Shown here one piece after another: positions 8,259 to 17,134 of a stretch of DNA of 52,364 nucleotides; the stretch's first letter is position 1, and each line of letters starts with the position of its first letter. This DNA comes from Limosilactobacillus antri DSM 16041 (GTDB lineage: Bacteria; Bacillota; Bacilli; Lactobacillales; Lactobacillaceae): contig NZ_GG700734.1 in the NCBI RefSeq assembly GCF_000160835.1, positions 78,038 through 130,401 of the forward strand. The letters run 5' to 3'. The notes beneath the pieces are model-generated. The model was not told the DNA's origin and did not search any database. It saw only the letters and a list, made by a program, of their open reading frames with translations. The translations under genes were made by a program, and so were the position numbers.

Positions 8259-10688
8259 ATGGATTTCAAGAGTGTTAGAAGCAAAATTTTACCAACGGTT
8301 ACCGTTTGTGGGGCAGCACTGTTCCTGCTTGGCGCCCAACCGGTATTAGCTGACCAAGCACCAGCGGGGCAAAATGGATCGGTAACGGTGAACACAGCAA
8401 TGGCGGGAAATCAAACTAGTAGTACGGCACAAAATGCCAGCGCTTATAATCATGATGACCATGGCAACTATGCTTGGTTGGATCATGTTGCGCTGGATAA
8501 CAAGGGACAGCTGAACGTGGCGGGCTGGCACGCAACTAATGAAGCGGTCAACCGTCCCTACCACTATCTGATTGCGTTGAATCAGGACCGGCAAGAAATT
8601 GCACGTGAGAACATTAGCGGGCAGAATATTGCCCGGCCAGATGTTCAAGCCGTTCATAATGTATACAATGCCGGGCAGTCCGGCTTTGTGGGCCGGTTAG
8701 ACCTCTCTGGCGCTTTGAAAGATACTGATTCTATAACGCTGATTAGCCGGTACACAAGCGATGCCGGAGGCAACTTCAACTATATTGATTACTGGTTTGC
8801 CCCAGTAACCGTTGACCAGACAAATCGGGGAAGCCTTGACAACGCTAGCGTTAAGGATAACCAACTGGAGTTAGCGGGCTGGAATGCGACGAACCGGGCA
8901 GCTGGCCGCCCATATCACTACGTTATTTTAATTGACCGTACTACTGGCCGCGAAATTGGTCGTCAACTAGTGACTGCTGGAATGGAAAGACCCGATGTGG
9001 CACGAGTATTCCCAGAGGTTGCCGGCGCCGGGCAAGCGGGCTTTGCCGTTCATTTTAACTTAACTGGGATTGACTTCAACCACCAATTACAGGTATTAAG
9101 CCGTTATGCTGGGGATCCAGCTGGCAACGCAAATTACGTTGACTTTTATTACCAGCCGCTTACGACAGGGAATTATGCTAATCAGGGCTGGCTGGATGGT
9201 TTCAACCTTAGCGATGGGAAGCACCTAGAAGTGAGCGGCTGGCATGCTAATGATGTTTCACGCTTTGAAAACCAGCACTTTATTATTTTATTTGATAATA
9301 CTGCTAACCAGCAGGTCGCGGTGATGCGGGTTACTAATAGTGACCGACCGGATGTGCAAAGAGTGTACCAGAACATTGCTACTGCGGGACACTCTGGTTT
9401 TAATGCCGACCTTGCGCTCACCGCTGACCAATTATGCGCGGGTCATATGTACTCAATCGTTAGCCGTTACTCAACCAGCAGTGATGGCAACGGTGGTACC
9501 GGTCAATATACCGATATGTGGTTTAAAGCATTTACGCTAAACCAGCAGAATTATTGCCTTGATAGCATTAAAATGCAGCAGGATGGGCTGCAAGTCGCCG
9601 GCTGGATGACCAGTGATTACTCGCTGAATCGGCCGTATGCCTTTGTCATTGTCTTAGCAGATGGGCGTGAAATTGCGCGGAAGGCAGTAACCTTAACTCC
9701 ACGCCCTGATGTTGCCAAGGCCAATCCGACGGTGTTTAACAGCCTCACCAGCGGCTTTGAGACGACCGTTAACTTTAACCCTGCGGCCGTGACGGGGAAG
9801 CTGCAGGTGATTTTGCGCTTTACTAATGATCCAGTTGGGAACGGTGATGCTTCTGACCAGTACAGTAGTTCCTATGCCAGCAACGATGGCTGGTTTGACC
9901 AAATCAATGTATCTGATAAGGGAATCTACGTTAGCGGCTGGCATGCCAGCGACCAATCCGCTAATAAGCCGTATCAATACTTGATTTTTATTGATACTCG
10001 GACCGGACAGGAACTATACCGGCAACGGATTTTAGATGTTAATCGTGAGCGGGGCGACTTAGCTAATCAGCGGCCGTATATTTTGAATAGCGACCATTCT
10101 GGATACCAGCTGGGCTTTAACTTGCCGGCAAGTCTTGATCACCACACGGTCCGGATTATTCACCGCTTTACCGATGACATTAACGGCAACGGTAATTACG
10201 TTGATTTGACTTCTGATCCGGTTAAAATTCACGATGACCGCTGGGCTTGGCCGTTCCCGGCAATTGGCAGAGGTAGTTTTACTTCTGGTCAATTATTCGG
10301 TGTCCACCCAGGCAATGATCGGATCAATAGTTTCCATGATGGGTTGGACTTTGGTGCATACGATCACCCAGGCAGTACGGTGCAGGCAATCCACAGCGGG
10401 ACGATCGTTAAGATCGGTTATGCCAAGGGACTAGAAAACTATGTCGTTGAAGACACTGGCGAATACCTAATAATTTATCAGGAGGCATTCCAGTCCCTTA
10501 ATAATGTTGCCGTCCACGTGGGACAAAAGATTAATGTCGGCGATCCGATTGGTATTCGTAATACTACCCACGTTCATATCGGGATCACCCGTCAGCATAA
10601 TTTCTGGCTGGCGGAGGGTAGTGCCTATTCTAACGATGGGACCTGGCTCGACCCCTTGGTAATTATTAGTAATGGCTTAAATGGTTAA
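8259..10688 (+). CDS. Secreted M23 endopeptidase with five GWHA repeats (copy B)
   Basis: Paralogue of the M23 protein at 3481, 809 residues. It has a signal peptide with core ILPTVTVCGAALFL, a short linker, five GWHA repeats (GW at about residues 89 and 207 for the first two; the fourth reads GWMTSD), and a C-terminal M23 domain with zinc ligands FHDGLDFG and HVHIG. The ATG at 8259 is chosen over the ATG at 8244 because GGGGGAGA (8246-8253) lies between them. The gene follows the GT2 stop after 28 bases without a terminator, so it is probably made from the same transcript as the two glycosyltransferases. This is the clearest link between the repeat and the polysaccharide. There is no sortase signal. 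Confidence 0.92.
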   Translation: MDFKSVRSKILPTVTVCGAALFLLGAQPVLADQAPAGQNGSVTVNTAMAGNQTSSTAQNASAYNHDDHGNYAWLDHVALDNKGQLNVAGWHATNEAVNRPYHYLIALNQDRQEIARENISGQNIARPDVQAVHNVYNAGQSGFVGRLDLSGALKDTDSITLISRYTSDAGGNFNYIDYWFAPVTVDQTNRGSLDNASVKDNQLELAGWNATNRAAGRPYHYVILIDRTTGREIGRQLVTAGMERPDVARVFPEVAGAGQAGFAVHFNLTGIDFNHQLQVLSRYAGDPAGNANYVDFYYQPLTTGNYANQGWLDGFNLSDGKHLEVSGWHANDVSRFENQHFIILFDNTANQQVAVMRVTNSDRPDVQRVYQNIATAGHSGFNADLALTADQLCAGHMYSIVSRYSTSSDGNGGTGQYTDMWFKAFTLNQQNYCLDSIKMQQDGLQVAGWMTSDYSLNRPYAFVIVLADGREIARKAVTLTPRPDVAKANPTVFNSLTSGFETTVNFNPAAVTGKLQVILRFTNDPVGNGDASDQYSSSYASNDGWFDQINVSDKGIYVSGWHASDQSANKPYQYLIFIDTRTGQELYRQRILDVNRERGDLANQRPYILNSDHSGYQLGFNLPASLDHHTVRIIHRFTDDINGNGNYVDLTSDPVKIHDDRWAWPFPAIGRGSFTSGQLFGVHPGNDRINSFHDGLDFGAYDHPGSTVQAIHSGTIVKIGYAKGLENYVVEDTGEYLIIYQEAFQSLNNVAVHVGQKINVGDPIGIRNTTHVHIGITRQHNFWLAEGSAYSNDGTWLDPLVIISNGLNG

Positions 10689-10712
10689 TAATCAAATTTC
10701 CTCGTTAGGCCG

Positions 10713-10762
10713 AAAAATAACTGCTTACGTTCATTAGTTGGGCGTCAGCAGTTATTTTTTAT
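10713..10762 (+). terminator. Intrinsic terminator after GT4-GT2-M23 operon
   Basis: Stem AAATAACTGCTTACG (10715-10729) pairs with CGTCAGCAGTTATTT (10743-10757), and a T-run follows. Confidence 0.85.
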
Positions 10763-10913
10763 TTGCATTAAATTGCGTGGTTGTGGTATAAAGTTATGAC
10801 ACAATGCCTGCTAAATAAACTACGTTAAATGCAATTTATGACCGCTTAACGCAACGTTAGGAAATTCGGGTGTTGTATAATAAAAAACACTAATTGAAAT
10901 TGGGGGAGAATGA

Positions 10914-13406
10914 ATGGTAAAGGAACATAAAAAGCTGTATAAGGCGGGGAAGCATTGGCTCGTGGCAACGCTGACGGCCCTTTCCATGGGGGCCGTAATG
11001 GTTACTACCGCTAGTGCCGATACAACAAACCCGGCTGCTGCGCCTGCGCAGGTCCAGGAAAGTGGTCAAAAGCAGGCTGAGCAACCCAACCTAGCAGACC
11101 AAGGGAATTACGCGCACCTGGATCGGCAGTCCGTAAATGATCAGGGGCAGTTAAACGTCAGTGGCTGGCATGCTGGCAATGGCTCGATTGACCGGCCGTA
11201 CCACTACATCATCGCGCTTGACCCGGCTACCAACCGGGAAATTGCCCGGCAAAACATTACTGACCAAGCCGTGGCGCGTCCTGATGTTCAGCGGTCCTTT
11301 AACGTTGCCGGCGCGGGCCAGTCCGGCTTTAACGTCAACTTTGACTTGAAGGACCAGCTGGCAAACCTAGCCAGTGTCCAGATTATCAGTCGGTATAGCG
11401 CTGACCAGGCGGGCAATATCAATAATTTTGATTACTGGTTCGCGCCAATTGCACTTAATCGGTCTAATATCGGTAACTTAGACCGGGCAACGGTGCAAAA
11501 CGGTGAATTAGAAGTCGCTGGTTGGCACGCAACTAATTTGGCAGCGGATAAGCCGTATCACTACCTTATCCTGCTTGACCGGACGACTGGCAAGGAGGTT
11601 GGCCGGCAATTAATTCAGCAAGCGGTGGCCCGGCCGGATATTACGCGGGCTTTTCCGGGAATTTACCGGGCCAGTCAATCCGGCTTTGTGGCTCGGTTTG
11701 CAGCTGCGGGACTGGATTTTCATCACCAGCTGCAGGTAGTTGATCGTTATAGTAAGGCAGCCGATGGCAATACAGACTACGTTGATTACTGGTTTACGCC
11801 GTTTACCAGTACGGAATACGTTAACGCCGGCTATCTTGACGGCTATAATCTTGCCGACCGGGAAAAGATCACGGTCAGTGGCTGGCATGCTAATGACATT
11901 TCGCAGTTTGAGCCCAACCATTTCCTGATTTTATTTGATAACACTGCTAAGCGTCAGGTGGCGGTGACGAAAGCGACGACTGTGGCCCGTCCTGATATTG
12001 CAAACATTTACCATAATCTCAAAACTGCCCGCCAGTCCGGCTTTTCTGGCAGCTTTGATTTAGGCGACGCTCAGTTGATTGGCGGCCACTCCTACTCGGT
12101 AGTTAGCCGGTATTCCACCAGCGACCAGGACAATGGTGGCAGTGGTCAGTGCACGGATTATTGGTTCACCCTTCCGACGCTCAACCAGCGGGCGTTTAAT
12201 ATTGAATCGCAGGAGATGACGAAGGCGGGCTTGAAGGTTAGCGGCTGGATGGTCAGCGACTATTCGGCGGGCTGCCCCTATGCCTACCTCATCCTTCTTA
12301 ACGACGGTAAGGAAATTGGTCGCCAGGCGGTTACTCTGACGGCCCGCCCTGACGTCGGCAAGGTGTATGCCCATACCTACGGGAGTGCGGTCAGTGGTTT
12401 TTCAACCCTGATTAAGCTTGCTAATCCGGCAGTTGCTAACGGGAAGCTCAGTATGGTTCTCCGTTTTTCTGCTGACCAGTACGGCAACGTTAACAACGAT
12501 GACCAGTTTACCGCCAGCCATGATACTAACCAGTCTGGCTTTGATAAGATTAGTGTCGACCCGTATAACAACACGATGCACGTGAGTGGCTGGCACGCAA
12601 GCAATGCGGTGGCGGATAAGCCCTACCAATACCTGATTTTCCTAGGCAGCAATGGTCGTGAATTGTACCGGCAGCGGGTCTTGGACGTTAATCGCAGTCG
12701 TCCGGACATTGCCAGGTATGCTGGCTACCTTTTGAATAGCAGCACTTCCGGATACCAGCTTGGCTTTGACCTGCCGGATAACATGAAGCACCAGTGGGTG
12801 ACGGTTATTCACCGCTTTACCGACGACGTCAACGGCAATGGTCATGCGGTTGACGCTTACTCGAACAGCTTCTTCGTTAACTCGGGCGCAATTTTGCAGC
12901 GGGATGCCGCGGGCAGAATTATTGGTGCAATCAACAACGCCGAAGTTATCTGCCAGAACCCTGAGCTGCCGACGGGGTGTGAGATGACGGCGGTCACGAT
13001 GATGCTCCGTTACGCCGGGGTCAACGTCGATAAGTTCCAGGTAGCTAATGAAACGCCGCGGAGCTCGAATGGTGACTATGGCTTTGTCGGCAACCCGTAC
13101 AGCGTCACCGGTTGGTGGGTCTTCCCAACCGGGATTGCGCCGGTGGTTCAGCGTCACTTAGGCACCAGCCAGGTGATGACTGGCGCTTCGCTGGCGGCCA
13201 TTCAAGAGAAACTCAACATCGGGCACCTGGTGGTAGTGTGGATGGCAAATATGAACGGTTTCGTCAACCACGCCATTACCCTGACTGGCTACAACGCCAG
13301 CGGCTTCTTCTACAACAACCCGTGGACCGGCCGCAAGGAAGCGATGTCCTATGGTGAATTCTATGGTCACTGGAACGCGGACGCGCAACGGGCTTTAAGT
13401 TATTAA
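10914..13406 (+). CDS. Secreted C39-like cysteine peptidase with five GWHA repeats
   Basis: An 830-residue secreted protein. The N-terminus is a KxYKxGKxW-type signal (KLYKAGKHWLVATL) with predicted cleavage after SADT or nearby. Five GWHA repeats follow, in the same order and with the same position-specific variants as the two M23 proteins (third reads NHFLILFDNTA, fourth GWMVSDY, fifth YQYLIFL). The last ~170 residues are a papain-fold C39-like domain: catalytic Cys in LPTGCEMTAV, His in NHAITLTGYN, then an FFYNNPW segment typical of C39_2-type domains. It may cleave a wall peptide or surface protein; the substrate is unknown. GGGGGAGA lies 5 bases upstream of the ATG. It appears monocistronic, with terminators on both sides, and has no LPxTG. 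Confidence 0.9.
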   Translation: MVKEHKKLYKAGKHWLVATLTALSMGAVMVTTASADTTNPAAAPAQVQESGQKQAEQPNLADQGNYAHLDRQSVNDQGQLNVSGWHAGNGSIDRPYHYIIALDPATNREIARQNITDQAVARPDVQRSFNVAGAGQSGFNVNFDLKDQLANLASVQIISRYSADQAGNINNFDYWFAPIALNRSNIGNLDRATVQNGELEVAGWHATNLAADKPYHYLILLDRTTGKEVGRQLIQQAVARPDITRAFPGIYRASQSGFVARFAAAGLDFHHQLQVVDRYSKAADGNTDYVDYWFTPFTSTEYVNAGYLDGYNLADREKITVSGWHANDISQFEPNHFLILFDNTAKRQVAVTKATTVARPDIANIYHNLKTARQSGFSGSFDLGDAQLIGGHSYSVVSRYSTSDQDNGGSGQCTDYWFTLPTLNQRAFNIESQEMTKAGLKVSGWMVSDYSAGCPYAYLILLNDGKEIGRQAVTLTARPDVGKVYAHTYGSAVSGFSTLIKLANPAVANGKLSMVLRFSADQYGNVNNDDQFTASHDTNQSGFDKISVDPYNNTMHVSGWHASNAVADKPYQYLIFLGSNGRELYRQRVLDVNRSRPDIARYAGYLLNSSTSGYQLGFDLPDNMKHQWVTVIHRFTDDVNGNGHAVDAYSNSFFVNSGAILQRDAAGRIIGAINNAEVICQNPELPTGCEMTAVTMMLRYAGVNVDKFQVANETPRSSNGDYGFVGNPYSVTGWWVFPTGIAPVVQRHLGTSQVMTGASLAAIQEKLNIGHLVVVWMANMNGFVNHAITLTGYNASGFFYNNPWTGRKEAMSYGEFYGHWNADAQRALSY

Positions 13407-13413
13407 ATAAATT

Positions 13414-13455
13414 GAGGTGGTACTCGCCAATTAGCGGGTACCGCTTTTTATTTTA
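13414..13455 (+). terminator. Intrinsic terminator after C39-like gene
   Basis: An 11-pair stem (GTGGTACTCGC with GCGGGTACCGC, two G-U pairs) and a TTTTTATTTT tail just after the stop codon. Confidence 0.8.
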
Positions 13456-13557
13456 AAGTTTTTTGTGGTGTGGCTAGGAAAGTATGGGTGTAGACCTTGA
13501 AATTTTAAAGGGGGGGTAGAATAAAAAGCGTCTATCTTTAGGTGGGGGGAAAGAAAA

Positions 13558-16500
13558 ATGACTAAACGTAAGAAAATGTACAAGGCCGGCAAGCGCTGGG
13601 TAGTCGCCACATTGACGGTTGCTAGTATTGCGGTTGCAGGGACGGCAGTGAATAGCCGGGTTGCCCATGCCGACACGGTTAGTGGGACTGAAACTCAACA
13701 GGTAAGCAACGACGGCAACTCCAGTGCCCCGGTTACCGGGACCGCCACTCAACAGGCAGAGGACACTAGTGCAAGCAACGCCAGTGATGACAATGATCCG
13801 CGGATTACTGTGGTTAGTGGTGACCAAAACCAAGCGCAACGAGAGCAACTCCAACAGCAAGCACAGAATTTACAGCAGCAAATTGCCAATAACACTAGCA
13901 GCATTAGCAAAGCGCAAAATCAACTAAAACAATATCAGCAACAGCAAGCTGCTAATGAACAAGCAATTGCAGATGACCAAGCTAAAATCCAGCAAGGCCA
14001 GCATATGGTAGACCAAGCTAAACAGAACAAAGCCAAAAAGCTTCAAAATTTATTACAACAATATTGGTCTAAGAAAACACAGATAGATAAATCAGTTGCC
14101 CATTATAATGAGCTAAATGAACAATATCAAAAAGCTCAGCAAGAATTTTCCATCCTGCGCCAGCAAGCAGACGAAAAGCAGAAACAATGGGAGGCTGCGG
14201 ATGCCTCTTCCAAGCACAGTTTATATCTTGAAATGCGAGCAGCTAATCAAAAAAGAGATGCCGCAAATAAAATCCAGACAGAGCTACTAAACCAGTATTC
14301 TCAGGCTTTACGCGATACATCCAAATTAGATTCTGAAAGCACTTCACTTCTGTTGGAATATACCGACCTAAGATACAGTGGCAATCCCTACCTAACAGAA
14401 GACAAATCCACTTACGAACAGGGCCAGTCACTGGTTGACACATATACTAAGAAATTAGCTGATGACCAGGCTAAGCAAATCTCGACTGGCCGAATTCGTG
14501 GCTTACAAAATAACATCAGCCGTATTACAGACCAGCTCAACCAGGCCAAGAGCAACTTGAAGCAAGTAAACGCACAGATTGCTGCGCTCCCAGCGGTGTT
14601 CCAGGTCAAGAAGACCATTACCCGGATAGTCTACTTCAACTTGCCGGACGGGCAGCAAACCCACTATAGCCAAGTTGCCACGATTACCGGTACAAAGACC
14701 GTTGCAGGCACTGGGCAGGCGACCTACTCCAACTGGTCAACCGCTGAATGGCCGGCCTTTACTTCCCCAGATTTCTATGGGGATGAATACATCACCCCTA
14801 CGGCACCGGCCCAAGCGGTCGACAGTACTACCGCTGACCAAACCATTACCCTCAGCTACACCGTCGCTGAGGATTTTGCAAAAGAAAATTATGGTAAGCT
14901 CACTTCCGTAATCATTACTCCTTCCAACGGCTCTACAATGGCCCGCCTCGGTCTCGAAGGCTGGCACGTTGCCGACGCTAGCCGGGTACTAAATCATGCT
15001 TACATTATCGTCAAAAACCAAAGAACGGGGAAAATTGTTGCCGAAACAAGCTACACGCCATTAGCCAGCCAGGATGCGCAACAAGCCTACCCGAAGATTG
15101 CTAATAGTAATCAAGCTAAATTTAGCGTTGTTTTAAACATTCCCCTCAAAACTTTAAATGATCCTCTGGAGGTCATCGCCCGTTATACAAATGGCGATAG
15201 TTATGATACCGGGCGTTTGAATGCTGATTACTCGTTTGCACCAATTAACGCCGACATGGGTAACCACGCCTGGCTGGACCAGTGCGCTTTTGTGAACGGG
15301 AAATTACATGTTGCTGGTTGGCACGCCACCAACCAGGCTCCAGGCGCTACCCATACCATCATCCTCTTTGACGCTAGCCGTAATCGCGAAATCAGTCGAA
15401 TTACAACAGGAGATGTCGTGAGAAATGATATCCAGGCTATCTACCCGACAATCTATAATGCCGGCTATTCCGGCTTTTCCGCCGACTTTGATGTCATCCC
15501 GGACATGGTTGGTGACCAGTTGCAAATCGTTTCCCGTTGGAGTGGCAATGATACCAATGCTAACTACGTAGACTATTGGTTCCCTGCCAAAATAATGATG
15601 AGCGGCGAGGATAATAATGCCTACCTTGACCAAGCCAAGGTTATCAACAACCACTTCACCGTTGCCGGCTGGCACGCTACTAACCAGGCAACTGGACGCC
15701 CGTATCACACGATTATCCTCTTTGATGCCAGTCAAAATCGCGAGTTAACCCGGATTAGCGTTACCCCAGACGAACGAGCTGACGTCGCCAGAGCCTTCCC
15801 GCAATTTTTTAATGCTGGTGAGTCCGGTTTCAACGTCAGTTTTGACCTCCTGCCCGAAATGGCGATCGATAATATCCAAATCATTTCACGCTGGAGCAAG
15901 TCCCAGGATGCCAATACCGACTATGTTGATTACTGGTTCGCTCCCCAACGGCTCTTAACTGATGATAACAAGGCCGCCCTTGATGGGGTCAGTTTCGCTA
16001 ACAACCAGCTGCAAGTTACCGGCTGGCACGCTGCTAATCAAGCGGTCGGGCGTCCATACCATACAATCATTATTTTTGACGCTAGCCAGCACCGTGAATT
16101 AGGGCGCAAAACGGTTAGTCTAACGGAACGGAACGACGTTGCCCGTGCATTTCCTCAAATCATAACTGCCGGAAAGTCGGGCTTCAACGCCAGTTTTGAC
16201 CTCCAGCCCGAAATGGCGACCGATAACATCCAAATCATTTCACGCTGGAGCAAGTCCCAGGATGCCAATACCGACTACGTTGACTACTGGTTCGCTCCCC
16301 AGCGGTTGTTAACGGACCAGTCCAACCGGGCCGCCCTTGATGGCGTCAGCAGTTATAATGGCCAGTTAATGGTTGCCGGCTGGCACGCCACCAACCTGGC
16401 TCTGGGAAAGCAATACCATTACATTATTGTCATTGATCCAGCTACTGGTAAAGAAATCGCCCGTCAGCTGGTCAACGCAGGGACCGACCGTCCTGACGTT

Positions 16501-17034
16501 AGCCGGGCCTTCCCAGGGGTTGCTAATGCCGACCAGAGCGGCTTCAAGGTGGCCTTTACACCAAATGCCGCCTTTGCCCAGGCTCGTCAGCTAACCATTA
16601 TCAGCCGGTGGACCGATGATCAGGGTGGCAATGGTAACTACGTTGATTACTGGTTTGCCCCGGTAATGCGACCTACTATTCAGGGCAATGCAGGAGCACT
16701 TGAGAGCGAGCGGTATGCGTGGGATACACTGGGAGTCACTGGCTGGCACGCCACCGATAGTTCCCTGAATGAACCCTACCGGACGTTGATTCTCATTGAC
16801 AATACCCTCCACAAGGAAGTGGCCCGCCAGTCGATTAGCAGCGTTTCCCGGCCAGACATTGCCAAGAAGTATCCAAACATTGCGGGAGCCGGTAATTCCG
16901 GCTTTGACACCCACTTTAAGGTTAACGGGACTGACCCGACTCACGACTTTACCTTGATTTCACGGTATTCTGCCACGCGTGATGCCAACGAAAATTGTAC
17001 TGACTACGACTTCCATATCGGTCAGCTATGGTAA
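13558..17034 (+). CDS. Surface adhesin-like protein: coiled coil, MucBP-like domain, six GWHA repeats
   Basis: An 1158-residue secreted protein with no recognisable enzyme domain. It opens with a KxYKxGKxW-type signal (KMYKAGKRWVVATL). Residues ~93-345 are Gln/Lys/Ala-rich heptads, a long coiled coil that could project the N-terminus. Residues ~350-440 resemble the mucin-binding (MucBP/Mub) domain: TRIVYFNLPDGQQ, then WPAFTSPDFYGDEY and ITLSYTV. Six GWHA repeats fill ~445-1158, and the chain ends in the last repeat (GQLW). A strong AGGTGGGGGG ribosome site precedes the ATG. Unlike its neighbours, the binding repeats here are C-terminal and carry a non-catalytic head, so a tethered adhesin or spacer role is likely. 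This is inference; no LPxTG anchor is present. Confidence 0.85.
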   Translation: MTKRKKMYKAGKRWVVATLTVASIAVAGTAVNSRVAHADTVSGTETQQVSNDGNSSAPVTGTATQQAEDTSASNASDDNDPRITVVSGDQNQAQREQLQQQAQNLQQQIANNTSSISKAQNQLKQYQQQQAANEQAIADDQAKIQQGQHMVDQAKQNKAKKLQNLLQQYWSKKTQIDKSVAHYNELNEQYQKAQQEFSILRQQADEKQKQWEAADASSKHSLYLEMRAANQKRDAANKIQTELLNQYSQALRDTSKLDSESTSLLLEYTDLRYSGNPYLTEDKSTYEQGQSLVDTYTKKLADDQAKQISTGRIRGLQNNISRITDQLNQAKSNLKQVNAQIAALPAVFQVKKTITRIVYFNLPDGQQTHYSQVATITGTKTVAGTGQATYSNWSTAEWPAFTSPDFYGDEYITPTAPAQAVDSTTADQTITLSYTVAEDFAKENYGKLTSVIITPSNGSTMARLGLEGWHVADASRVLNHAYIIVKNQRTGKIVAETSYTPLASQDAQQAYPKIANSNQAKFSVVLNIPLKTLNDPLEVIARYTNGDSYDTGRLNADYSFAPINADMGNHAWLDQCAFVNGKLHVAGWHATNQAPGATHTIILFDASRNREISRITTGDVVRNDIQAIYPTIYNAGYSGFSADFDVIPDMVGDQLQIVSRWSGNDTNANYVDYWFPAKIMMSGEDNNAYLDQAKVINNHFTVAGWHATNQATGRPYHTIILFDASQNRELTRISVTPDERADVARAFPQFFNAGESGFNVSFDLLPEMAIDNIQIISRWSKSQDANTDYVDYWFAPQRLLTDDNKAALDGVSFANNQLQVTGWHAANQAVGRPYHTIIIFDASQHRELGRKTVSLTERNDVARAFPQIITAGKSGFNASFDLQPEMATDNIQIISRWSKSQDANTDYVDYWFAPQRLLTDQSNRAALDGVSSYNGQLMVAGWHATNLALGKQYHYIIVIDPATGKEIARQLVNAGTDRPDVSRAFPGVANADQSGFKVAFTPNAAFAQARQLTIISRWTDDQGGNGNYVDYWFAPVMRPTIQGNAGALESERYAWDTLGVTGWHATDSSLNEPYRTLILIDNTLHKEVARQSISSVSRPDIAKKYPNIAGAGNSGFDTHFKVNGTDPTHDFTLISRYSATRDANENCTDYDFHIGQLW
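15841..16314 (+). repeat. Near-identical ~110-bp segment in successive GWHA repeats
   Basis: About 110 bases encoding the end of the third repeat (from PEMA to QRLLT, roughly 15853-15960) recur almost unchanged 354 bases downstream in the fourth repeat. Differences are mostly silent. The rest of the two repeats is clearly less similar, which suggests recent gene conversion or unequal exchange. Confidence 0.7.
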
Positions 17035-17072
17035 TCGGTAAATCCAAACCGGAAAAAGAATCAAAATAGCTT

Positions 17073-17116
17073 AGGTGGCTAATCAAGCATTGCTTTCAAC
17101 TCTTGATTAGCCACCT
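17073..17116 (+). promoter_or_regulatory. Perfect 15-bp stem-loop just upstream of lipoprotein ribosome site
   Basis: AGGTGGCTAATCAAG (17073-17087) pairs perfectly with CTTGATTAGCCACCT (17102-17116) around a 14-base loop. The AGGAGA ribosome site of the next gene begins about 4 bases later. No T-run follows, so it is not a standard terminator. It may end the upstream message by another route, stabilise the 5' end, or control translation of the lipoprotein. Confidence 0.6.
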
Positions 17117-17134
17117 GAACAGGAGAATTACAGA

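Noticed and set aside
13414..13455. Resembles a T-box element (GGTGGTACTCGC and GGGTACCGC)
   Set aside because: It lies just after a stop codon, lacks an upstream specifier stem, and the next gene is a surface protein. The two GGTAC parts simply form the arms of a terminator.
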